Below are positions 1 to 5,208 of a stretch of 7,208 bases of DNA, one piece after another. The stretch is from NCBI GenBank assembly GCA_022790905.1, contig JAAVYC010000145.1:1-7208 (forward strand), read 5' to 3'. Position numbers and translations under genes: made by a program. This stretch comes from Lachnospiraceae bacterium (GTDB lineage Bacteria > Bacillota > Clostridia > Lachnospirales > Lachnospiraceae). Below the pieces are notes generated by a model. The model did not search any database. It saw only the letters and a program-made list of their open reading frames with translations, and was not told the DNA's origin. The stretch's first letter is position 1. The number at the start of each line of letters is the position of its first letter.

Positions 1-242
1 ATGCGGATAAAATTTGTGTGGATGAAGAGATGGTTCGTCTCAGAAGTCACATCAAAGGCATGGAAAGTGCCCTAGAAGAGGGCGGCAGCATTGGAAGAAA
101 ACTGGATTTTATTGCACAGGAGATGAATCGTGAGGCGAATACGATTCTCTCGAAGGCAAATGATCTTGTCATTTCTGATACGGGAATCAATTTAAAGACG
201 GACATTGAAAAGATACGAGAACAGATACAGAATGTTGAGTAA
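1..242 (+). CDS. yicC: YicC/YloC family endoribonuclease, C-terminal end (partial)
   Basis: This is the last 79 codons of a gene that begins before the window; the first complete codon is at base 3 and the TAA stop at 240-242. The reading frame is open to the left edge, so the GTG at base 18 is an internal Val codon and not the start. The visible protein matches the conserved C-terminal domain (DUF1732) of the YicC/YloC family, including a DEE-VRLRSHI stretch, the GRKLDFIAQEMNREANTI-SKANDL block and a closing EKIREQ-QN segment. Full family members are about 290 residues. The family is known as an RNA endonuclease (E. coli YicC, B. subtilis YloC) and the protein is cytosolic. It lies 18 bp upstream of gmk, and a yicC-gmk neighbourhood is common in Firmicutes. 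Identification is firm, but the catalytic N-terminal part is outside the window. Confidence 0.93.
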   Translation, partial: ADKICVDEEMVRLRSHIKGMESALEEGGSIGRKLDFIAQEMNREANTILSKANDLVISDTGINLKTDIEKIREQIQNVE

Positions 243-260
243 CGGAGCGAAGGAGAGGGA

Positions 261-911
261 ATGGTATTAGAAAAAAAAGGAATTTTGATCGTGGTTTCCG
301 GTTTTTCCGGTGCTGGAAAGGGAACGATTATGAAAGAGCTTTTAAAAAGACATCCGAATGTCTATGCTCTTTCCATTTCTGCAACGACGAGAAAACCAAG
401 AGTGGGAGAACAAGACGGTGTAGACTATTTTTTTAAGACCAAAGAAGAATTTGAACAGATGATTGAAAATGGCGATTTAATTGAGTATGCGCAGTATGTC
501 GGCAATTACTATGGAACGCCAAAGCCTTACGTAGATAAACAATTAGAAGCCGGAAAAGATGTTATTCTAGAGATTGAGATACAGGGCGCGTTTGAAGTTA
601 AAGAAAAATTTCCGCAGACTGTTCTGCTTTTTGTGACACCTCCGTCTGCGCAGATTTTAGAAAAACGCTTGGTTGGACGTGGAACAGAGGATCGTAAAAC
701 GATTGCTCAAAGACTTTCACGTGCAGCGGAGGAAGTAGAGAAAATGGATCATTATGATTACTTAATTATCAATGATGATTTGGAAAAATGTGTGAAAAAG
801 GTACACCAGATTTTAAGAGATGAGCATCTGCGCATCAGTCGGAATCAGGCGGCCATCAACCAAATTCGGCAGGAATTGCAAGAGTTTTCGAAAGGAGAGT
901 ATGGAATATGA
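261..911 (+). CDS. gmk: Guanylate kinase
   Basis: Cytosolic enzyme that phosphorylates GMP to GDP with ATP, feeding GTP, dGTP and (p)ppGpp pools. The 216-residue product is close to the usual 200-210. The P-loop is at residues 14-22 (GFSGAGKGT, with Lys20); the second position is Phe where Pro is common. The GMP-binding region follows: S-ATTRKPR-GE around 38-50, then DGVDYFF at 52-58, and EYAQYVGNYYGTP at 75-87. The LEIEIQGA strand (103-110) carries Glu where many homologues have Asp (LEIDVQGA). The lid region contains GRGTEDR (139-145) and a following Arg-rich helix. The ATG at 261 has a strong ribosome site, AGGAGAGG, at 251-258. Its TGA overlaps the rpoZ ATG (908-911), so the two are probably translationally coupled. 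Confidence 0.98.
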   Translation: MVLEKKGILIVVSGFSGAGKGTIMKELLKRHPNVYALSISATTRKPRVGEQDGVDYFFKTKEEFEQMIENGDLIEYAQYVGNYYGTPKPYVDKQLEAGKDVILEIEIQGAFEVKEKFPQTVLLFVTPPSAQILEKRLVGRGTEDRKTIAQRLSRAAEEVEKMDHYDYLIINDDLEKCVKKVHQILRDEHLRISRNQAAINQIRQELQEFSKGEYGI

Positions 912-1159
912 TACATCCATCTTATGTAGATTTAATGAAGGTCATGAACAGTGACGTGGTAATTGGAGAGGAACCTGTAGTCAACAGCCGTTATTCTATT
1001 GTGATTGCGGCGTCAAAACGGGCAAGACATATTATTGCTGGAGATGAGCCTATGTTGGAGGGTAACGAAAAGAAACCGCTGTCTGTTGCCGTACAAGAGT
1101 TGTACGCGGGCAAAGTAAAGATTGTGGGAGAAGATACCGGAGAAGAAGAAGATCTATGA
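908..1159 (+). CDS. rpoZ: DNA-directed RNA polymerase subunit omega
   Basis: Small 83-residue protein that binds the beta-prime subunit and helps assemble and stabilise RNA polymerase. It shows the omega signature: an N-terminal MIHPSYVDLM segment, then NSRYSIVIAASKRARHI at about 26-42, and a C-terminal helix K-LSVAVQELYAGKVKI at about 56-72, followed by an acidic tail. The start at 908 is supported by AAAGGAGAG at 891-899, eight bases upstream, and by the ATGA overlap with gmk. gmk-rpoZ adjacency is widely conserved in bacteria. The TGA at 1157-1159 in turn overlaps the rimO start. Confidence 0.97.
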   Translation: MIHPSYVDLMKVMNSDVVIGEEPVVNSRYSIVIAASKRARHIIAGDEPMLEGNEKKPLSVAVQELYAGKVKIVGEDTGEEEDL

Positions 1160-2481
1160 TGAAAATCCTGTTTATATCGCTAGGATGTGATAAAAATCTA
1201 GTAGATACAGAGTATATGATCGGTATTCTAGGAGAAAAAGGATATGCCTTTACAGATGAGGAAGCGGAAGCCGATATCATTGTGATCAACACTTGTTGTT
1301 TTATCAATGATGCAAAAGAAGAGAGCATTCAGATGATTCTGAGAATGGCAGAATACAAAGAGATGGGAAGCTGCAAAGCGCTCTTAGTGACAGGTTGCTT
1401 AGCACAGCGCTACCAGCATGAGATTGAAAGAGAGATTCCACAAGTCGATGCGATCCTTGGGACAAACGCTTACGATGCGATTGCTGAGGCGCTTAATCAG
1501 GTACTCGTGGGAGGAACTTATGAGAATTTTCACGCGTTAGAAGGGCTCCCAAAAGTCAAGGCAAGGAGAGTCCTGACAACGGGCGGACATTATGCACATT
1601 TAAAGATTGCAGAGGGCTGTGATAAACACTGCACCTACTGTATCATTCCAAAAATTCGCGGCAGTTACCGAAGTATTCCAATGGAGGAATTGATTGATTC
1701 CGCCAAAGAGCTGGCCGCACAGGGAGTGAAAGAATTAATTTTAGTTGCACAGGAGACAACCCTCTATGGCATAGATCTCTATGGAAAAAAGTCTCTGCAT
1801 CGGCTTTTAGATGAGCTCAATCGGATTGAGGGGATTCAGTGGATTCGGATCCTTTACTGTTATCCAGAGGAAATTGACGATTCATTGATTGCAGCGATAA
1901 AAAGAAATGAAAAGGTTTGTCACTATCTCGATTTGCCAATTCAACATGCAAATGACGAAATCTTAAAAAGGATGGGACGAAGAACAACTCAGGCAGACTT
2001 AAGGAAAATCATTCAAAAGTTGCGAAATGAGATTCCCGATATTGCTCTTAGAACGACATTGATTTGTGGGTTCCCGGGAGAGACGGAAAAAAAACATGAA
2101 GAATTGATGTATTTTATCAACGAGATGGAATTTGATCGCCTAGGGGCATTTATGTATTCTCCGGAAGAAGATACTCCGGCAGAGAGATTTCCGGATCAAG
2201 TAGAGGAAGAAATCAAACAGAGATGGCAGCAGGAAGTGATGGAATTGCAAGAAGAGATCATCTTAGAGGCCAATGAGAAATTGATTGGAAGAGAACTGTA
2301 TTGTATGGTGGAAGGACAGGTATCTGGTGAAAATGTCTATGTGGGCAGGACTTATCGGGATGCACCCGATGTAGATGGCTATATTTTTATCGATACAGAA
2401 ACGATCTTAGTGAGCGGCGACTTTGTAAAAGTCAGAGTGACAGGAGCTTACGAATATGATTTGATAGGAGAGATAGTATGA
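1156..2481 (+). CDS. rimO: Ribosomal protein uS12 aspartate methylthiotransferase RimO
   Basis: Radical-SAM enzyme that adds a methylthio group to the beta-carbon of a conserved Asp of ribosomal protein S12. The 441-residue length is normal. The N-terminal MTTase domain (about 1-125) holds the three auxiliary-cluster cysteines Cys11 (SLGCDKN), Cys47 (NTCCF) and Cys81 (VTGC). The radical-SAM core has the CxxxCxxC motif at Cys155, Cys159 and Cys162, followed by IIPKIRGSYRS, which separates RimO from the tRNA-modifying MiaB class. The C-terminal TRAM domain runs from about 375 to 441. Two adjacent ATGs (1156 and 1159) could start translation; 1156 lies 10 bases after GGAGAAG (1139-1145), and 1159 would remove only one Met. 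The gene overlaps rpoZ by ATGA and ends in an ATGA overlap with pgsA. Confidence 0.97.
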   Translation: MMKILFISLGCDKNLVDTEYMIGILGEKGYAFTDEEAEADIIVINTCCFINDAKEESIQMILRMAEYKEMGSCKALLVTGCLAQRYQHEIEREIPQVDAILGTNAYDAIAEALNQVLVGGTYENFHALEGLPKVKARRVLTTGGHYAHLKIAEGCDKHCTYCIIPKIRGSYRSIPMEELIDSAKELAAQGVKELILVAQETTLYGIDLYGKKSLHRLLDELNRIEGIQWIRILYCYPEEIDDSLIAAIKRNEKVCHYLDLPIQHANDEILKRMGRRTTQADLRKIIQKLRNEIPDIALRTTLICGFPGETEKKHEELMYFINEMEFDRLGAFMYSPEEDTPAERFPDQVEEEIKQRWQQEVMELQEEIILEANEKLIGRELYCMVEGQVSGENVYVGRTYRDAPDVDGYIFIDTETILVSGDFVKVRVTGAYEYDLIGEIV

Positions 2482-3020
2482 ATTTACCAAATAAACTGAC
2501 AATTATCCGCGTTATTTTAATTCCCTTTTTTGTATTTTTTATGTTAGCGCCATATTTTCCGGGATATGGAAAATATATTGCCACCTTAATCTTTATCGTA
2601 GCGAGTCTGACAGACTTAGCAGACGGTAAGATTGCAAGAAAATACAACCTGGTGACAAATTTCGGAAAGTTTATGGATCCGCTTGCGGACAAACTTTTGG
2701 TCAGCGCTGCTATGATTTGTCTCGTAGAAACAAAAAAGTTGGCATCTTGGATTGTTATCATTATCATTGCAAGAGAATTTATTATCAGCGGTTTTCGTCT
2801 AGTCGCTTCCGATAACAATATAGTAATAGCGGCAAGCTATTGGGGAAAATTTAAGACGGCATTTCAGATGTTTATGGTCATTGCCCTGATTCTCGATATC
2901 AACAATTATTATTTCAAAATTTTAGAGACAATTTTAGTCTATGTGGCGTTGATACTCACGATTGTGTCACTGGTAGATTATATTATCAAAAATAAGGCGG
3001 TACTGAGTGAACAGAAATAG
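2478..3020 (+). CDS. pgsA: CDP-diacylglycerol--glycerol-3-phosphate 3-phosphatidyltransferase
   Basis: Integral membrane enzyme that makes phosphatidylglycerophosphate from CDP-diacylglycerol and glycerol 3-phosphate, the committed step to phosphatidylglycerol and cardiolipin. The 180-residue length is typical. The CDP-alcohol phosphatidyltransferase motif DxxDGxxAR(x8)GxxxDxxxD is complete: Asp46, Asp49, Gly50, Ala53, Arg54, Gly63, Asp67 and Asp71. The opening MNLPNKLTIIRVILIPFF is characteristic of PgsA. Hydrophobic segments lie at about 10-28, 33-45, 72-85, 90-108, 120-140 and 148-170. The ribosome site AGGAGAGA (2466-2473) sits inside the end of rimO, whose stop overlaps this start. The last 14 bases overlap the next gene. 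Confidence 0.96.
   Translation: MNLPNKLTIIRVILIPFFVFFMLAPYFPGYGKYIATLIFIVASLTDLADGKIARKYNLVTNFGKFMDPLADKLLVSAAMICLVETKKLASWIVIIIIAREFIISGFRLVASDNNIVIAASYWGKFKTAFQMFMVIALILDINNYYFKILETILVYVALILTIVSLVDYIIKNKAVLSEQK
2994..3009 (+). promoter_or_regulatory. Ribosome binding site and GTG start of pncC
   Basis: AAGGCGG at 2994-3000, six bases before GTG at 3007, lies within the end of pgsA. It differs at one base from AAGGAGG. This decides the GTG start over the later ATG at 3046, which has no such sequence before it. Confidence 0.6.
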
Positions 3021-3492
3021 TAGAGAAGAATTATTAAAATTTTTAATGGACCAAAAACTGATGATCACAACGGCCGAGTCCTGCACGGGAGGCTTGATTG
3101 CCTCTGCTATCGTGGACTTGCCTGGGGTACCAAAGATCTATCAGGAGGGATATGTGACTTATTCTAATGAAGCAAAAGAAAAGTTGCTCGGTGTTTCCTC
3201 TGAGACGATCGAACAATACGGTGTTGTCAGTGAACAGACGGCAATAGAGATGGCAAAAGGCGCGGCGAAAAAAGCTAAAGCAGATATTGCTCTTACATCT
3301 ACCGGGGTTGCCGGACCGGACGGAGGTACGAAAGAACATCCCGTGGGAGAAGTCTATTTGGGTTGTTATTGCAAAGGGCGTATAAGAGCTGTACGTATGC
3401 TTGGAACGGGAAGCCGGACTGAAATCAGAATGCAGGCTGCGGAGCGCGCTTTTTGTCTTTTGGACGAGATGCTTTCGGAGGAGAGATCATGA
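3007..3492 (+). CDS. pncC: Nicotinamide-nucleotide amidohydrolase (stand-alone CinA C-terminal domain, PncC)
   Basis: Predicted to deamidate nicotinamide mononucleotide to nicotinate mononucleotide, recycling NMN released by NAD-dependent DNA ligase. The 161 residues cover only the CinA C-terminal domain. Seen motifs are AESCTGG (23-29, nucleophile candidate Ser25), GYVTYSNEAK (48-57, with Tyr52 and Lys57 as likely active-site residues) and STGVAGPDGGT (98-108). The N-terminal MoCF/COG1058 domain of full-length CinA (about 410 residues) is absent. The upstream bases encode pgsA in another frame, so this is not a local truncation. The start is GTG at 3007, six bases after AAGGCGG (2994-3000); the next in-frame ATG (3046) has no ribosome site and would cut into the fold. 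Family identity is firm; the exact substrate is inferred from characterised PncC proteins. Confidence 0.92.
   Translation: MNRNSREELLKFLMDQKLMITTAESCTGGLIASAIVDLPGVPKIYQEGYVTYSNEAKEKLLGVSSETIEQYGVVSEQTAIEMAKGAAKKAKADIALTSTGVAGPDGGTKEHPVGEVYLGCYCKGRIRAVRMLGTGSRTEIRMQAAERAFCLLDEMLSEERS
3477..3491 (+). promoter_or_regulatory. Ribosome binding site fixing the rsmD start
   Basis: GGAGGAGAG at 3477-3485 precedes ATG 3489, with seven bases after the GGAGG core. It lies inside the pncC coding end and selects this start over the upstream in-frame ATG at 3453. Confidence 0.75.
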
Positions 3493-4043
3493 GGATTATC
3501 GCAGGAACTGCCAAAAGCCTTCCCCTAAAAACGCTCGAGGGAAAAGACGTCAGACCGACGACGGACCGAATCAAAGAGACTCTTTTTAATATGCTTCAGA
3601 GTGAAGTGCCTGGGGCTGTCTTTTTGGATCTCTTTGCAGGGAGCGGGAGTATCGGGCTAGAAGCTCTTAGCAGAGGAGCAAAAGAGGCTTTTTTTGTGGA
3701 AAAAGAGCGTGCGGCGGCAGCGTGTATTGAAGAAAATATTCGTTTTACAAAATTCACGGATCAGTCACATCTCATGAAGATGGATGTATCCTTGGCGCTT
3801 CGGACTTTGGAGGGAAACAAAGTATTTGATATCGTTTTTATGGATCCCCCTTATCACAAATTTTTGGAAAAAGAAGTGCTGACCTATTTAGCCGATTCTG
3901 CTCTGGTTCGCGAGGAGAGTCTGATTATTGTGGAGGCTTCCGATATGACATCCTTTGATTATATAGAAGCGCTGGGTTTCTCTATAAAGAAATTAAAAAA
4001 ATATAAAACAAATGTACATCTGTTTTTATATCGCAATCTATAA
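3489..4043 (+). CDS. rsmD: 16S rRNA (guanine966-N2)-methyltransferase RsmD
   Basis: SAM-dependent methyltransferase that modifies G966 (E. coli numbering) of 16S rRNA near the P site. The product is 184 residues, the usual size. It opens with MRIIAGTAKSLPLKT and RPTTDRIKETLFNML (22-36), the RsmD N-terminal signature. SAM motif I is FLDLFAGSGSIGLEALSRGA (45-64), an acidic residue at about Glu71 should hold the ribose, and the catalytic N6/N2-type motif IV is DPPY (119-122). The frame is open 12 codons further upstream to an ATG at 3453, but family alignment and GGAGGAGAG at 3477-3485 favour ATG 3489, which overlaps the pncC stop as ATGA. rsmD followed by coaD is a conserved Firmicute pair (B. 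subtilis ylbH-coaD). Confidence 0.96.
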   Translation: MRIIAGTAKSLPLKTLEGKDVRPTTDRIKETLFNMLQSEVPGAVFLDLFAGSGSIGLEALSRGAKEAFFVEKERAAAACIEENIRFTKFTDQSHLMKMDVSLALRTLEGNKVFDIVFMDPPYHKFLEKEVLTYLADSALVREESLIIVEASDMTSFDYIEALGFSIKKLKKYKTNVHLFLYRNL

Positions 4044-4069
4044 AAATGATGGTCAGAAAGAGAGAGAAG

Positions 4070-4561
4070 ATGAAAAGAGCAATTTATCCAGGGAGCTTTG
4101 ATCCGGTTACAAATGGGCATGCGGACATTATTTTTCGCTCAGCTAAAATTGTAGATGAATTATATGTTGGAGTTTTAAATAACAGTGCAAAAAAATCGTT
4201 GTTTTCAGTAGAAGAACGTGTTAACATGTTAAAAGAACTTACCAGTGATCTTGCGAACGTCACTGTCACTAGTTTTGCAGGACTTTTAGTGGATTACATG
4301 TGTGAGATCGATGCAAATATCATTATTCGTGGACTGAGAGCTGTCACGGATTTTGAATATGAATTGCAGATTGCGCAGACAAATCAGATTGAAAACAAGG
4401 AGATTGAGACGATATTTTTGACAACCAATTTAAAGTACTCCTATCTGAGCTCTACAATTGTAAAGGAATTTGCCTCTTATGGTGGTGACATTTCACATTT
4501 TGTTCCGAAACAATTCATAGATAGGATTTATGATAAATACAACATAAAAAATAAGAGGTGA
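4070..4561 (+). CDS. coaD: Phosphopantetheine adenylyltransferase
   Basis: Cytosolic enzyme that transfers AMP from ATP to 4'-phosphopantetheine, giving dephospho-CoA, the penultimate step of coenzyme A synthesis. The 163 residues are the expected length. Motifs are AIYPGSFDPVTNGH (4-17, the TNGH form of the nucleotidyltransferase HxGH motif), IIRGLRAVTDFEYE (85-98) and YSYLSSTIVKE (123-133), the ISS-type ATP-binding segment. I chose ATG 4070 because family members begin one or two residues before the AIYPGSFDP block, and a purine-rich AGAAAGAGAGAGAAG run precedes it. The in-frame ATGs at 4046 and 4049 have no ribosome site and would add a charged MMVRKREK-type extension. The gap from rsmD is 26 bp; the stop is followed four bases later by the next start. 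Confidence 0.96.
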   Translation: MKRAIYPGSFDPVTNGHADIIFRSAKIVDELYVGVLNNSAKKSLFSVEERVNMLKELTSDLANVTVTSFAGLLVDYMCEIDANIIIRGLRAVTDFEYELQIAQTNQIENKEIETIFLTTNLKYSYLSSTIVKEFASYGGDISHFVPKQFIDRIYDKYNIKNKR

Positions 4562-4565
4562 AGTC

Positions 4566-5201
4566 ATGAGCAGTAAGATTGAACAGATTATCGACGAAAT
4601 TGAAGATTATATTGACAGCTGTAAGCCCCATAATTTTTCGAGTACGAAGATTGTCGTGAGCAGAGATGAGATAGATGAACTCTTGACGGAATTGCGTATG
4701 AAGACACCGGAAGAGATTCGGCGTTATCAGAAAATCATCAGCAATCAGGAAGCCATCATGGCGGACGCCAAAGCAAAAGCGGAGGCCATCATCGCCAAGG
4801 CGCAAGTCAAGACAGATGAGTTAGTCAGTGAACATCAGATTATGCAGCAGGCCTATGCGCAGGCAAATGAAGTAGTCATGATCGCGACAAAGCAGGCACA
4901 GGAAATTTTGGACAATGCCACAAATGATGCAAACAATATTCGATTGGGAGCAATCTCTTATACAGATGATATGTTGAAGAATTTAGAGGATAGTCTCACA
5001 AATGCAATCGATACTTCTAGGGCAAGAAGCGAAAATCTTTTGAATACCTTACAGGGATTCTTAGATGTGGTCTCTGCAAACCGCACAGAATTGGCCCCAG
5101 AGCAATTAGAAAAACCCAAGCAGGTAGAAGCACCTCAGACAGAAAAAAGCGAGAAAGAAGAAAAGCAGACTACGACTGAGGTGGCAACCGATATGCTTTA
5201 A
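4566..5201 (+). CDS. Uncharacterised alanine-rich coiled-coil protein downstream of coaD
   Basis: 211-residue soluble protein of unknown function, with no signal peptide or membrane segment. Residues 1-60 are charged and helical (IEQIIDEIEDYID; DEIDELLTELRMKTPEEIRRYQKII). Residues 61-130 form a long Ala/Gln-rich helix in which small and hydrophobic residues recur about every 11 positions, like the right-handed coiled coil of ATP synthase b/E/H stalk subunits and parts of DivIVA-like proteins. Residues 131-172 form another helix, and 173-211 are a Pro/Glu/Lys/Thr-rich, probably disordered tail. From memory, similar proteins occur beside coaD in related Clostridia and are often named only 'ATPase' or 'V-ATPase subunit H'. 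I see no P-loop and no other ATP synthase genes here, so that name is likely a coiled-coil artefact. The ribosome site GAGGTGA overlaps the coaD stop, so it is co-translated with coaD. Its stop is 4 bp from the convergent neighbour. Confidence 0.85.
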   Translation: MSSKIEQIIDEIEDYIDSCKPHNFSSTKIVVSRDEIDELLTELRMKTPEEIRRYQKIISNQEAIMADAKAKAEAIIAKAQVKTDELVSEHQIMQQAYAQANEVVMIATKQAQEILDNATNDANNIRLGAISYTDDMLKNLEDSLTNAIDTSRARSENLLNTLQGFLDVVSANRTELAPEQLEKPKQVEAPQTEKSEKEEKQTTTEVATDML

Positions 5202-5208
5202 AATTTTA
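5199..5208. other. Palindrome holding both stop codons of a convergent gene pair
   Basis: The sequence TAAAATTTTA is a perfect 10-bp palindrome. Its first three bases are the TAA of the coiled-coil gene, and its last three, read in reverse, are the TAA of the ylbJ-like gene. It is too AT-only and short to be an intrinsic terminator, and no GC-rich hairpin with a T-run is seen within about 60 bp on either side. Confidence 0.6.

Noticed and set aside
1050..1328. Reverse-strand open frame of 92 codons across the rpoZ/rimO junction
   Set aside because: It lies wholly opposite two well-identified genes, has a low-complexity Ser/Leu-rich translation with no recognisable domain, and has no ribosome site.
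2432..2818. Reverse-strand open frame of 128 codons over pgsA
   Set aside because: The frame is antisense to the conserved pgsA active-site region; its translation resembles nothing known and its openness follows from pgsA codon use.
3043..3339. Reverse-strand open frame of 98 codons inside pncC
   Set aside because: A shadow of the conserved amidase gene, with no domain and no start signal.
3453..3488. Longer rsmD start at ATG 3453
   Set aside because: It adds 12 residues not seen in RsmD, while ATG 3489 has a strong ribosome site and matches the family start.
3401..3589. Forward open frame of 62 codons across pncC/rsmD in a third frame
   Set aside because: It overlaps both real genes out of frame and its Arg-rich translation has no family resemblance.
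4046..4069. Longer coaD start at ATG 4046
   Set aside because: There is no ribosome site before it, and it adds eight residues that the family lacks; ATG 4070 fits both the family N terminus and the purine-rich leader.
4084..4269. Reverse-strand open frame of 61 codons inside coaD
   Set aside because: Antisense shadow of the conserved coaD N-terminal half.
4515..4805. Reverse-strand open frame of 96 codons over the coaD end and coiled-coil gene
   Set aside because: The forward frame shows clear coiled-coil protein features and a ribosome site; the reverse one shows neither.
5131..5183. Inverted repeat CACCTCAG / CTGAGGTG with a 37-base loop near the end of the coiled-coil gene
   Set aside because: The arms are only 8 bp with a long purine-rich loop and no T-run follows on either strand, so it is not a convincing terminator. 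It sits in coding sequence and may be chance.
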